Shown: positions 36,217 to 48,523, numbered from the stretch's first letter. The stretch: 64,000 nt of DNA from Luidia sarsii (GCA_949987565.1 OX465111.1:8437467-8501466), one strand, 5' to 3'. Program-made: numbers and translations. The notes: generated by a model not told the origin, from the sequence alone.

Positions 36217-39200
36217 TCACTTGATCAAGACATAGTCTGTGCCGTGAGTCTCCAGGCACTGCTCGATGGTCTCTATGACAATGGCCAGTCGGCGATCCAT
36301 GGCCTTGAGATGGGGCTCTGTCAGGATCGGGGCCAAGGGATCGTGGGATAGCACCTTCCTCATGGCAGCACTCAGGATGCCATGTTGGAGCGACAGCAGC
36401 TTGTTCCATGTGGACTCTCTGATTCTGCACGGGAGACAGGAAGGCCATGGAGGTGAACAGGACATCAATATCACAAGGCTCAACAACAATCTGATGCAAT
36501 CAAGAACATAGTGCCATTAAAGAAGAAATCACTCTTCACAAATGACTCAGGGCCACACACTTTCTAATGGAACAAGAGAAACATCTTGTAATAACAACTG
36601 TAACACACACTGGAGCAAAGATGGCGGCGCCCACTAGGGCAGGGAAACCATTCACAAGAGGGCGCTCTACAAATCAAATTGGTGCAGGGATACCAGTCAA
36701 TACAATCGTAGGATATCTCTCCCATACATATCTGGCTGGTAACCGTCTAAATCTATATTCACCTTCGTACAAGTTGCAGGCTTAATATCAATTGACAAAG
36801 CCTTACTAGGAGGAACATTTTTACTTTGTTGGTTAAAAAGCAATATATGAATCTAAGATGTCAACTAGATTTGGGTCAGACCACACAAGTGATGACGTTG
36901 AAGAACTTAGTAATCATGGCTGTCCAAGCTTAAATCTGAAGGAAAGGAATGCCTTTATGTCAAGGCTTAACATATAGAAGGATAACAGCTCTCGTGAAAC
37001 CAGCCCCCAGTGGGAAACTAGCCCCATTACTGGGAGTTGAATCATTCTTCTGTGCTGCCAGCAGCAAGTTAGTTGAATACTAGATATTTAGAGGCACCCC
37101 TAGATCAGCTCTAACCTTGGGTAGACATAGAAGGTAACTAGCTTTGGAGTGATTTCCTGAATAACATTTAATAGCCAAGGCTTAGGTGGCAGCTAGTGGT
37201 CAAATTAATCATCAACTAGGCTTAGCCATCTTGAATATGGACTCAGATAAGCAATGATTTATGTGCAGCACCATGTGGAAATGGACAATGGCTTCACAGC
37301 AGAGTACAGGTACTGGGGAAGATGAGAAATGGTAAGCAACTGCCAGGTCTTGTGCTTGACGTTTGGCTGAGCAGACGGGTGATGGGGGCATATTTTCAGG
37401 TGACCCAATGGATCTGAGTGATACAAAATTCCCACTGACCGGAAATTCAAGTGTCTCAAGGCAAGAGCCCCCTCATTAATAAACAGCAGCATTGATCATA
37501 ACGGACAAAACAATCAGAAATAAAACAGTCTATGAAACTGACCGTTATTCGGATTGTCTTGGTAACTTTCACTATTTTTCAGTCAAGTTTTAAAAGCTCA
37601 TTCCTGAATTTCTGTGGCTGCATCCCCTGCTGTATGTTGTCAGCACAGACTGATGAAAAAAAAGCGTGATCCCTGGAGATATCCAGCAGTTAATGGTTGA
37701 ATGCTTCTGACTGGCGCCCCCACCCTGGCAAAGACTAGTTGACTATTTGCAGGCTGGATAGCTCAGAGGGTAAGAGCAAGTCAAGGGCTAGGATTCAAAT
37801 CCAGGTAAATTCAAATTCACTTTGCTCTTAAAGCCCCTGCACAACATTTGTCAAAGAATAGCATCCATATGGTGTCTGATCCAACATATACATGAATTAG
37901 CACACCTGTGAAAATTTCAGCTCAATCCGCCAACCGAGTCTCGAGAAAATCGTGAAAACCGCTTCATTTGTTTTGCGAAGATCAGCATTCAACGCCGTAC
38001 TGTTCCGAAAAATAGTTTAGATCTCGGTGAGACGTAAATTATTTCTTTTATTCTTTTCTCCCAAAATACAACATTTTAGGCAGAAATATTTCAGTGCGAG
38101 GTTTCTACTATAACCATCTTCAAACTGTATAAGTTTCATGTAAATCTGTGAACATTTCTGGTTTTCGATCTTACCAATGTTGTGTAGGGGCTTTAATTAA
38201 CTGAAAATGAATATATACAACTCCATGGGAATGAAGAAGACTTACTTGCAGCATTGGTAGAGAGGCGCCAGTATACTTTTCTCATCATGATGGGGATTGC
38301 CAAAACTGCACAAACAAAAGAGAACAAATGCTTGTTAAACATTTGGCAACGATTTCCTTGTCAATAATTGCTGCAAAGTTCCCAGTCAGTTTTTGACTCA
38401 TTTGAATAAGTTTATCGACCAGTTCATCTAGCGGTTACATCGACCGATATAACAACAGTATCTGTTATCTGCTAACAATTCATTCATTAGTTTGTTCAGC
38501 TTATGATCAAATGATAGCAGCCACAGAAAAGACATGTATGGGAGAGATTTGTAACCCTGACTCGAGATGACCTTCTTGACCCTTGACTCAGTCACGACCT
38601 GGCTGACTCAGGATTAGGATTCAGACTCGATAGATGTGACTCAGACTTGGGGTCGAGTCGATACTTTGTGACTCAACTACTAGGACATTTTGATATTCAG
38701 AGCCCTAGACTTGTTCAGTCCCTCTTTGTCTTACCTTTTGCCACTATCCATCAGGAGTAGCATGCCTTGGTTGCCATCAGCCTCAAAGGTCTCGTACTGG
38801 TGCCTGTCTGCATTGCCTATGAGGTAGTCAAACGCTGCCGTGTCAAACATGTCCACAATGCGCCGGTGCTCTGCTAAGGGAAACTCCTTCAGAACACCCT
38901 CACAGAAATTATCATTGTACTCCCACCTGTGCACATTAAATGACAATATATGTACACATTGGTTGAGCTGACAAAGCAGCATGACAGCAAATAGCATATC
39001 AAATGTCAGTGCACATTTGTACACCAATAAGACCCTTTAGCATTCAGGCTAAGCCTTTTCAACTCAGTGATGAGAAATTGTCACAAATCCATTCCATTTA
39101 GAATAGCCAAAACGTCATGCACACTGTAGCCTCATTAGACCTTTTAAGACATAAACAAATAGAACATCATCACCAGTGAAGGAAACTCAGCTGTGAATGA

Positions 39201-42200
39201 GCACTGTGTAAAAGTATTCTCCACAATACAAACACTTTTTCACTTACCGGTAGATTGTCTACCACACATGAATCAATGCAAATTTAAACACCAGTCAACA
39301 ACCATGGGGGCAAGGCTGTACAGGCAGACAGAGAGCCAGCCAGATGCACAGACTGACGGACAGACAGGCAGACAGAGAGCCAGCCAGATGCACAGACTGA
39401 CGGACAGACAGGCAGACAGAGAGCCAGCCAGATGCACAGACTGACGGACAGAGAGACAGACAGAGAGCCAGCCAGATGCACAGACTGACGGACAGACAGG
39501 CAGACAGAGAGCCAGCCAGATGCACAGACTGACGGACAGACAGGCAGACAGAGAGCCAGCCAGATGCACAGACTGACGGACAGAGAGACAGACAGAGAGC
39601 CAGCCAGAAGCACAGACTGACGGACAGAGAGACAGACAGAGAGCCAGCCAGATGCACAGACTGACGGACAGAGAGACAGACAGAGAGCCAGCCAGAAGCA
39701 CAGACTGACGGACAGAGAGACAGACAGAGAGCCAGCCAGAAGCACAGACTGACGGACAGAGAGACAGACAGAGAGCCAGCCAGATGCACAGACTGACGGA
39801 CAGAGAGACAGACAGAGAGCCAGCCAGAAGCACAGACTGACGGACAGAGAGACAGACAGAGAGCCAGCCAGAAGCACAGACTGACGGACAGACAGGCAGA
39901 CAGAGAGCCAGCCAGATGCACAGACTGACGGACAGACAGGCAGACAGAGAGCCAGCCAGAAGCACAGACTGACGGACAGAGAGACAGACAGAGAGCCAGC
40001 CAGATGCACAGACTGACGGACAGAGAGACAGACAGAGAGCCAGCCAGAAGCACAGACTGACGGACAGAGAGACAGACAGAGAGCCAGCCAGATGCACAGA
40101 CTGACGGACAGACAGGCAGACAGAGAGCCAGCCAGAAGCACAGACTGACGGACAGAGAGACAGACAGAGAGCCAGCCAGATGCACAGACTGACGGACAGA
40201 CAGGCAGACAGAGAGCCAGCCAGAAGCACAGACTGACGGACAGAGAGACAGACAGAGAGCCAGCCAGATGCACAGACTGACGGACAGAGAGACAGACAGA
40301 GAGCCAGCCAGAAGCACAGACTGACGGACAGAGAGACAGACAGAGAGCCAGCCAGAAGCACAGACTGACGGACAGAGAGACAGACAGAGAGCCAGCCAGA
40401 TGCACAGACTGACGGACAGAGAGACAGACAGAGAGCCAGCCAGAAGCACAGACTGACGGACAGAGAGACAGACAGAGAGCCAGCCAGATGCACAGACTGA
40501 CGGACAGACAGGCAGACAGAGAGCCAGCCAGAAGCACAGACTGACGGACAGAGAGACAGACAGAGAGCCAGCCAGAAGCACAGACTGACGGACAGAGAGA
40601 CAGACAGAGAGCCAGCCAGATGCACAGACTGACGGACAGAGAGACAGACAGAGAGCCAGCCAGAAGCACAGACTGACGGACAGAGAGACAGACAGAGAGC
40701 CAGCCAGATGCACAGACTGACGGACAGACAGGCAGACAGAGAGCCAGCCAGAAGCACAGACTGACGGACAGACAGGCAGACAGAGAGCCAGCCAGAAGCA
40801 CAGACTGACGGACAGACAGGCAGACAGAGAGCCAGCCAGATGCACAGACTGACGGACAGACAGGCAGACAGAGAGCCAGCCAGATGCACAGACTGACGGA
40901 CAGAGAGACAGACAGAGAGCCAGCCAGAAGCACAGACTGACGGACAGAGAGACAGACAGAGAGCCAGCCAGATGCACAGACTGACGGACAGACAGGCAGA
41001 CAGAGAGCCAGCCAGAAGCACAGACTGACGGACAGAGAGACAGACAGAGAGCCAGCCAGATGCACAGACTGACGGACAGACAGGCAGACAGAGACAGAAA
41101 GATAGACAGATGGACAGACAGAGAGCTAGACAGTACTATTACATAGACTTACTTAGCTTCGCAGCTCACCGAAAATGATTTTGTTGAAGCATTTCTGACT
41201 TTGAGGAAGGTCCTGCTAGGTTCAAAATGCCCTCCACATTTTTTTGAGATTTTTTGGCAACATTTCTGTATATCAAAGTTGCAGCAGTTTAAAAGATCTT
41301 CCAATAAAATTTTCTCAAAGATGACTGCATCAGAGAGTTTTATTACAGATGCCTTTGTAACTTACAAGATTTCAAGCAAAACTAGAATTGTCAATTATTG
41401 GGGGTTACATCAATGTCACGACAACTGCTATTATGAAAAACCGAACAACCAAAGGAAAAACAAACAAAATTGTGATCAAATTAAAATCTTGTCAAAGAAA
41501 ACTTTGACTGGACCGGGAATTGAACCCAAGACCTCTGGATTATATACCAGAGCTCTTCCATCTGAGCTATCCAGCCCTTAGATGGTGGCCTTCCACCATG
41601 ACAAACCCTTCAAGACTTACTTAGCTTTCTTGTTTTCCCGATAGGTCCTGGACCACTGGTGATGCCACTTCTTGAGTTTCCTCTCCTTGGGCAACCAGAG
41701 GGTCAATGACCCTTCCATGTTGCCCTGTGGGTCGGCGCAGGCTGGATCCCCCGAGTTGCAGTAATAGCATTTACCATAGAAACAGGTCCGGTTACCTGAC
41801 CAAGGTACATGTGTAAACCAGAAAGGGTAGAATTGGGTACAAGTACTTTGGGTTTAGCTTTTAAAATTGTATTACTTCAATCCATGCTACAAAACTGTTT
41901 TGTAATGTTTCTAACAATCAAACTGCTTTTAAAACTCATTCTGGAGGTGGTATTTGCAAGTTTTCAGTTGTTATGCTTATGAGAATTTCAATATTCATGA
42001 GCAAGTTTGTCATGTCATCACAGGATCATGCAATAGAAACCCAATTGGCCGTGTACAAATGTGTCTGAACATTTCTGGTCTTTCCTGCAGACCTATCCCT
42101 AAACCTGTTGATCTACTGCCAAAATGTATGCTTCATAACCATTTAGCGATTGAGTTTTTCATCAAACCCAACCCAGAGGGATTAATTTGCAATTGAAAGT

Positions 42201-45200
42201 AAAAATTATTTTCTAATGTTTTTTGTTTTAAACTGTTGGTTCCTGAGTCCTGGCATGACCTTACAATAGTGCCCTCATTTTTTATAAGGATATTTTTCAA
42301 GGTAAAAAATATGACCAATTTCTAACTGCACTAGAAAATGAACTTGACTGTGATAGGTGTTTATTGCACAGACCCTTTAAACACTCCGCGCCTGGTCTCT
42401 TTTCAATGCCCATGAGCGCCACACAGGTTTTCTTGTTTACGGTAATACTGTGCCATTTTCATAACCCGCTAAAAAATTGGGAACAATATTTATCTGTGAG
42501 ATGTACAGTACACTATGTGCAGCTGCGAGTCAAACCTGGCACAAATCATAATTCTGAGCGGCTCTTGTCATCGCACTACTGTATCTCTGCATGACCAAAA
42601 GGGCCCATTGTGTGCAGTGCAGTGGAGTACCGGTATAGCACTGCTGCATGGTGAGTGGACTGTGTGGCTGTGTACATGTAGCATGTGTAACAGACGCCCT
42701 TTGTTCACAGACTAGCCTCCTCTCCATGAGGGCTGTGGGATACGGTGTGCCAAAATGCCAGCACGCTGTGTTGCATGGCAATGCAACAATTGCACTATTG
42801 CAATACATCGTTTGCACCGGCAGCCATCTTTGGGGCCTTCTAGCGTTATTAAAATTCAGTGACAATGCAGGTACAAAGAGTGCACTCTTGCCTATCCAGG
42901 AGGAACAAAGACTAGGCCACAAAGATGGCCACCGGTGTAACCCATCAATACTGTAGTATTGCAATTATTGCTGCTAATCTTCATCTGCCAACTGACGTCA
43001 AACTAGGAGTCTGTCTTGCTAAATAATAACTATGAGTCTTTACTCATACTTCAATTGTTAGAGGCTGAAAAGAGTCTTTGTTTAAAACTTAGACAATACT
43101 GTTTCCCGGATTCGGAGAGCCCAACACATAGTAAAACCAGAGCGGACCCCACATGGCGTGTCCCCGGTACAAAGTGGTTACGAAGGCATGAAAACAGAAA
43201 CAGGACTGGGACAGTCTCCTGAGTACCCGAGCACACACTGCCCAAAATGTTGAGGTACCAGTTCTTTTCAGAGTCACACTCTAAGGATATGACTTACATG
43301 GTGTCTGACTGACACCACACATTTTCCACCAAGACTGAAATCTGTGGATGCACATGCAAGCTACTTGTAGGACTTACCCTGTTTCATGAACGTGTCTAGC
43401 AATATTTTGGATGCCACTGGCTTGATGTCCTTGTGTAGACTAACTCTTCTCCCGACAACTATTGGGGCCCTGTGAAATCCTAATATTCTGAAAAAAAAGA
43501 AGGTTAAAATAGGTTGTTTTAATTCACTCTGAACAATGCTTATAAGAAGTTCTGAACTGCATTCCAACCCCACACAGCAAATTCTTACAGCAGTCACGGG
43601 CTGTGGCTGCTCAACTATATTACTGTAATCTTCAGATTATAAACCCCTGGTGTACATGTATAAGCTGCAGTGATAAAAAAACTTCACAATAAGATTCAGG
43701 CCTTAATTACAGTAAGAGCTGCATTGTAACTTTTCTTCCCCGACGTCATCTTAGTTATACTGCTAATTGCATTCAGGTGTTTCATTTCACGTGTGTGAAA
43801 ATTTCATCAAAACGAGATTTAGTCTTATGTTTAATGTAAAAGTTTCTGACTTAATTTCACGATTTACCAGATTTTAAAAGTCAAATGCTGGATTAGGTTT
43901 CTTATAATTGGAAGCTATGGGAATGATGTAGCTACATGATGATACCTGTCTAGATGAAATGCTGCTATCTCTCCATTGTGGCGATCATACCCTGCATATG
44001 GTGTGCCTTCTATGACCTCTTCCCGGCTATATCTGCAATTACAAAGTGTGCATGATATCAAACCTGCACACATATGTACACGCATGCTTTTAACATACAC
44101 TTCAGCAGGTTTTTTTTTCTTGTGTACAGCATTGTAAAAAACAAAATCAAACAAATAAAGGAAAAACTGACTGGGAATATGAAAAAAAAAATGGCAAAGA
44201 AAACTTTGACTGGACCTGGATTTGAATCCGAGACCTCTGGTTTTGCGTACCAGTGCTCTTACCATCTGAGCTATCCAGCCCTTAGATGGCAGCCTCCCAA
44301 ATAGTCAACTAGTCTCTGCCGGTGTGGGCGCACCAGTCAGATTAACAAATCAATAGAGAAATGCTTGTTGCAGATTTCAAACGCTCTGATCATTTTTGTC
44401 ACAGCTCAATACATGTACAGTACATGTTAATATATTGCCCATAAAATGTAGAGGTTTTGACTCTAGAATGATATTTCTCAAAGGTATAATTGATTCTACC
44501 TCTTCATCCAGAAAGCAATCTCAGAAAGAAAGCAATCTCTCTTTAAAATGATTAAAACATCTTTGACAATACCAAATTCAGAATTTAGAAATCACAAAGT
44601 TACATGTAATTTAAATAGTGAAGACACTTTTTGTGGTTTAAAACCTTGTCTGAATGTGACATGGTGAGAATGGACACAAAAATACATGTACCTGGGTGTA
44701 ATCATTGAAAACTCGGTAAGTTACATCCCAGAATTCAATGCACAGAGATGAACATCCTGCACCACTATGATGAACTGTTCATTACTGCATGGTTGAGTGT
44801 AAGAAGAATACTGCGAGTCAATAGGGCCTTTTCCACTACACCAAAAAAACGTGATTATTTGAATCGCGATCCAAACTCCACTTTTTTTGCATGTGTGGAC
44901 ACAATAAACGCGATTATTAGTGGAAATTTGAATCGCGATTCGGACTCCACTAAGAGTGAGACTTTTTCAAAAAATCACGTTTATTTGCGACGCCATGTGT
45001 GTGGAAACGCTCCGCGCAAATTGCACCGTTTTTTTTTGTCCCACAATGCATTGCGCGTGCATGCCATTTCCTGCCAGCAGCTAACTGCCAGGAAGTTCAT
45101 CAGCGTGTACCGCCATTTTCAATCGGCAATTCCGGTATTTACCAAGCTCACTTTCATCTAAAATGGAGCCTACTGATGCCAGTGGTCGTCCCATCGTTGC

Positions 45201-46231
45201 AACACGCAACTGTCCCTAGCTCTGTTGTCAACAACGCTGTATCGCACAGCACGCGCGCGAGGGGAGAGTCAGGTCAACTCAGGGTCAATCTTTCAGGAAA
45301 GCTGCATGCGCAGTGCGACCACACAGCTAACCGCAATCGGCTCGCAATTATTTGCGACGCGATTTTTTGGCCTGTGTGGACACGACCAAAAAAAACGGGT
45401 TTTAAATCGCGATTCAAATCGCAATTATTTTCATAGTTGAAACGTGCCTAATGTGTTCAAACAGTAACATGTCGTACACTGTACTTGAAGGCATAGTTTA
45501 GCTTCCTGTTGGTCACTCTTGGGTAGGTTTTTGAAAATCTAGCCCTGTGTGACTGGCTGCACCCCAAACCACTATTCTCTTTTCGGTAAATGTGTTAGTG
45601 TGAATACACCTGGTGACACTGACTCAACTCACCTTCCTGGTTTGAAGACCACCCACTGGTCCCCCGCTAGCTTCAGGCGCGCCTTGAGCTGGGTTCCCTT
45701 GTAGCCCACATCTGCCTGGATGATGGGCTGAGTTGCCATGGTTTTCAGTACTACGCCCAGATCGGGGTTTTCCAGCGGCGTGACCTGGCGTGAGTTGACC
45801 CAGCTCCGGGCCAGGTACCACACAGCGGCTGGAGCACCAATGCCTTCTGGCGGGTCCTGTGGCACTACATCAGCCTCGAGTACGTCCAACAAGACCCTTC
45901 CATCACTCTCTCTCCTCCTCAGGCCTACCTCACTGCCTCCCAATTCTGGGCTCTCGGCAAATCCAGCCGGAGCCTGCCGTACCTCTGTCTCTCTCCGCCT
46001 CTCCTCTTGGTCCTCGGATGGCTCAGTGTCTACATCGACGATCCTGATGCGAGGGAGGTGAGGGGAATGTTTGCTGTGGGTGCCAGAAGGCTTGTGGCCG
46101 CGCTGCGACTGCGAGCCAACCTGAGATTCCTGTTTCTCTCCCGCGGGAGAAGGTGTGTAGAGAATGATGACAAACCATGTTGCGATGAAGACTGAGGTGA
46201 GCAGCATGACTCGTTTACGTTTCAACCACAT
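36217..46231 (-). CDS. FAM20B: Glycosaminoglycan xylosylkinase FAM20B
   Basis: Golgi kinase that phosphorylates the linker xylose of proteoglycans. Seven minus-strand exons: 45633-46231, 43946-44032, 43378-43487, 41621-41795, 38735-38926, 38246-38305 and 36217-36424, in phase, giving 476 residues (family about 409). The extra length is a low-complexity stem in exon 1. I chose the ATG at 46231 because [11 protein letters not shown] aligns with the usual start. An in-frame ATG at 46255 would add eight residues. A signal anchor (about residues 9-24) follows. Then come [13 protein letters not shown] and [20 protein letters not shown] (ATP-binding region), CFYGKCYYC disulfide cysteines, the catalytic loop [11 protein letters not shown] (Asp about 364) and the metal-binding DSGK (Asp about 384). 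FGNP and STWNKL blocks end the domain. All key residues appear intact. Confidence 0.96.
37668..37830 (+). mobile_element. SINE family 1
   Basis: Head gcgtgatccctggagatatc and atgcttctgactggcgcccc, linker gactagttgactatttg, then a body with the anticodon arm deleted (ctggatagctcagagggtaa, gattcaaatccaggt). Confidence 0.75.
37835..38203. mobile_element. Probable small TIR element
   Basis: Begins aaagcccctgcacaacattt and ends gttgtgtaggggcttt, giving about 15-bp imperfect terminal inverted repeats. No coding capacity and no second copy in the window. Confidence 0.45.
38560..38660. repeat. GACTC-rich degenerate repeat
   Basis: Reiterated gactcgag, gactcagtcacgacct and gatgtgactcagacttgg, as at 1915-2130. 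It lies just downstream of FAM20B exon 5 on that gene's strand. Confidence 0.5.
39321..41093. repeat. 44-bp minisatellite, about 40 units
   Basis: The unit is cagacaggcagacagagagc, cagccagatgcacagactga, cgga. Two sites vary in a nearly binary way: agatgca/agaagca and gacaggcag/gagagacag. The unit has no stop in any minus-strand frame, so three overlapping long open frames arise; they are not genes. It lies in the FAM20B intron between exons 4 and 5. Confidence 0.95.
41205..41240 (+). repeat. Recurrent 'GAAACGTCAGGCCC' element (decayed copy)
   Basis: tgaggaaggtcctgctaggt followed by tcaaaatgccctcca. It keeps the hairpin 5' half but has lost the GAAAC box. Confidence 0.4.
41495..41592 (-). mobile_element. 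SINE family 1, minus orientation
   Basis: aaagaaaactttgactggac, cgggaattgaacccaagacc, and gagctatccagcccttagat. The tRNA-like body is complete and the head is absent. It ends about 30 bases from FAM20B exon 4. Confidence 0.75.
42480..43185 (+). repeat. Dispersed repeat (same family as 391-984 and 7000-7295)
   Basis: Contains gagtcaaacctggcacaaat, attgctgctaatctt, ctgaaaagagtctttgttta, cccggattcggag and ends at gtacaaagtggtta. It is the longest copy in the window. It lies in the FAM20B intron between exons 3 and 4. Confidence 0.5.
44195..44342 (-). mobile_element. SINE family 1, minus orientation, well-preserved tRNA-like body
   Basis: The minus strand starts ggctggatagctcagatggt and has box B gattcaaatccaggtccagt. 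A 7-bp acceptor stem (GGCTGGA/TCCAGTC), D arm (GCTC/GAGC), anticodon arm (CTGGT/ACCAG) and T arm can all form. It is part of the repeat and so is not called a tRNA gene. Confidence 0.8.
44824..45449 (+). mobile_element. MITE with 'GGCCRTTTCCACT' ends, copy C
   Basis: Starts gggccttttccactacacca and ends tcatagttgaaacgtgcc. It shares aatcgcgattcggactccac and aagagtgagactttttcaaa with copies A and B. It lies in FAM20B intron 1. Confidence 0.75.
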
Positions 46232-46724
46232 GGTGCTGTCTAGTGTCTGCCACAAGACAGCAAATCTTCAATTCAGCTCACTCATCACCTCTCCATCTCC
46301 ACCACATGCCATTCAGCTTGAATCTGCATCAAGAAGCATCTCACAGTACATAGAAAGCTGGTCAGATTCTAAAAAGGCAAATAAACAAAAAAAAATAACT
46401 GTTAAGACTAATAAGAGTGTCAAGTTACCAAGAACTGCTTACGAACGTTTCACCACCAAGCAGGCTTGTAATATGTACGGCCTGTATAAGAGGGCATAAC
46501 CATGGAGGAAGTTTCCTTCCTCCAGGGTATAAGTTATAACTTATTATCAAGTATTATTATTAACATTATTATTAATTACTTAGTAGTACTAATAGTAATA
46601 ATAAGTACCATTACATCACCAGGCAGTATGGTATGTACTACTGTCTTAACCCTCATCATCATGCATGATCCTCCCTCAGGTCTCCGACCCTTGGGAAGAT
46701 GAGGGTTATGCCTTATGGTTACCA

Positions 46725-46890
46725 CAACTAGTAATACTACCACTACTACTACTTTACTAGTACTAGTACTTAGTACTAGTACTAGTACTTAGTACTAGTA
46801 CTAGTACTACTACTAGTACTAAGTACTACTTAGTAGTACTACTACTAGTAGTAGTAGTAGTACTACTACTACAGTACTAGTACAAAGTAG
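46725..46890. repeat. TAGTAC/ACTAGT microsatellite-like tract
   Basis: Reiterated actagtactagtacttagt and tactactactagtac units of period 3-6. The tract is self-complementary and leads directly into the palindrome at 46892. Confidence 0.8.
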
Positions 46891-46891
46891 T

Positions 46892-47033
46892 AGTACTAGT
46901 CCGATAACTTGGACCCGACAAGTCACCCTTTTTTTATCGAATTTTGAAATTTTCAGTTTCGGGTGAAACTGAAAATTTCAAAATTCGATAAAAAAAGGGT
47001 GACTTGTCGGGTCCAAGTTATCGGACTAGTACT
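46892..47033. mobile_element. Perfect 142-bp palindrome (foldback MITE)
   Basis: 69-base arms starting agtactagtccgataacttg and ending with its exact complement surround a 4-base loop GGGT at 46961-46964. I found no mismatch between the arms. Its TAGTCCGATAACTTGGACCC end relates it to the foldbacks at 57101-57228 and 57279-57385. Confidence 0.9.
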
Positions 47034-47919
47034 CAACTATGTCAGTAATATATAGTCGTTTGTAGCATGGATGAATAAAACTAATAAAGTTAACTCATCA
47101 TAACTGGTTTACTTACATTTACAATTCGTAAATGGGAACCTAGTCCGAGTAACTTAGACCTTACTCAATCAATGAAGTAAGTTACCGGTCTCGTAATCGG
47201 TAATGGGAACCGGGGATGTAGGAAATATCTATTTATTGCATTAAGTATTAGTCTATTACTAATTATTACTAGATGACCATATTTGGAAAGTGCATGAATC
47301 ACCAGATAACGAATAAATCCCTCCAACTTCTGCTTGCGGTCTTGTTGTACATTGTAAATGTAAGTTGTGTATGGCAGCTGTCGTGTGAGTGTACGTGTGT
47401 ACTGCCTTACCGGTACTGCTAGTAAGTAGTATTGCTAATGGCAGTAATGCTGTAGCGCTAGTGCCAATGCATACTGTACTAGTGCCACTGTGAGTACTGC
47501 TACTGTGCCAACTAGTGCTAGTGCAAGTCACGTTTTCTCCATTCAACCATGATTCAACACGCATCAAGGTCACACATTTTTGTTTTATCTAGCCGCGAAA
47601 TGTGCCCGATTACAAAACATGAAGTAAGCCGCAAATCCAAAATATTAAATACATGCAATACAGGGAGCTTTGGCAGTCACAACCATGGAAAAAGTTAGAC
47701 TATTTTATTATTGCATTGAGATTTTCTCAGGCAATTTTTTCTTAGTGAGTGCTGTAACCATGGAGGAAGAAATCTGTTTCTTCCTCCATGCTGTAACTGA
47801 AACCCTCATCGAGTGTTTGTTTTGACCATGGTATGGTTATGACCGCCAAAAGGAAGGGAAACACTATCTGGGCTCCAGCCGGGTAGGTCATGAATAATTC
47901 AACATTATGACGTATAATT
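47034..47919. other. FAM20B upstream intergenic sequence
   Basis: Contains a decayed foldback end at about 47142-47165 (cctagtccgagtaacttaga). Around 47400-47530 there is a gtgcc/tactgctagtg-rich stretch. No exon is recognised. The FAM20B promoter is expected on this side. Confidence 0.4.
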
Positions 47920-47923
47920 ATAT
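47920..47923 (+). other. 4-bp target-site duplication ATAT (left)
   Basis: ATAT precedes the 5' LTR and ATAT (56078-56081) follows the 3' LTR. This fits integrase-mediated insertion of the element as found. Confidence 0.8.
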
Positions 47924-48503
47924 TGTAACGCAAATTACGCCGTTGAGGGCGTGCTTTTGGTGCAAGGTCACGTGACACGTAGGCCGCGCGTAGTAGTTGG
48001 GGGTAGACGCGCGACCAGTTGCGCGAACTAGGCAGTCTGCTTTCGGACGGAAGACCGTGCGCACGCCTCTAGCCCTGTGCGAGCTATTGTGCGGGAGGCG
48101 CTCACTTGAGGTGCGTGCTCTGCGTTGCGGTTTCCCGTGAGGTCCGCCCTGCGTCGCTTGCTGCGTATTCAAACCTGTGAGTATTCGGTTACTGTGGGGT
48201 TTATTTAGACGCTTGGTTGCGGTGTTGCACCGCAAGGCGTAGGGAGCAACAGGCTCATTGTTTCTACTTTGTGATTTCCGGACTGGATTAAGAATAAAGT
48301 TTCTTTGGCAACGTTCACTGCTGTTCCCACCCTGTTTGGTCCTTGTTGCGTTCAGTTCAGTCTGTGTACCTAGTCGGTAACCGGGGATATATTTTCCCCA
48401 AACGGACGGCCCCTCTCCGAGGTTGTAGCCTACACCGCCTGCGCGTTCCTCCCTCAGCCGCTCGAGGGCGGGGACGCGGGCAGAGGAAACGAAGGTCGCC
48501 ACA
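47924..48503 (+). repeat. 5' LTR (580 bp)
   Basis: Starts TGTAACGCAAATTACG and ends GGTCGCCACA, the usual TG...CA. It contains a palindromic E-box GTCACGTGAC (47967-47976), an AT-rich TTTATTTA that may serve as a TATA element near 48209, and AATAAA at 48293-48298. I found no difference from the 3' LTR on reading both. Confidence 0.95.
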
Positions 48504-48505
48504 AA

Positions 48506-48523
48506 TGGTGTCAGAAGTGGGAT
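48506..48523 (+). other. Primer-binding site, tRNA-Leu type
   Basis: TGGTGTCAGAAGTGGGAT starts two bases after the LTR. Its complement, ATCCCACTTCTGACACCA, matches the 3' end of metazoan tRNA-Leu (CAG/AAG type) including the CCA tail. Confidence 0.85.

Larger units (their letters stand above)
36425..38245. other. FAM20B last intron
   Basis: Contains a SINE (37668-37830). From 37835 to 38200 there is a stretch starting aagcccctgcacaacatttg and ending tgttgtgtaggggctttaa. Its ends are inverted repeats of each other, so it is probably another small TIR element. The rest is unremarkable. Confidence 0.45.

Noticed and set aside
39273..41065. Three overlapping 560-593-codon minus-strand ORFs rich in Ser, Leu and Cys
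   Set aside because: These are the 44-bp minisatellite read in all three frames. There is no family similarity, and the array sits in a FAM20B intron.
46255..46255. Upstream ATG for FAM20B
   Set aside because: It adds only eight residues before [11 protein letters not shown], which aligns with the known N-terminus of the family. It may still be used, but the downstream start is more likely.
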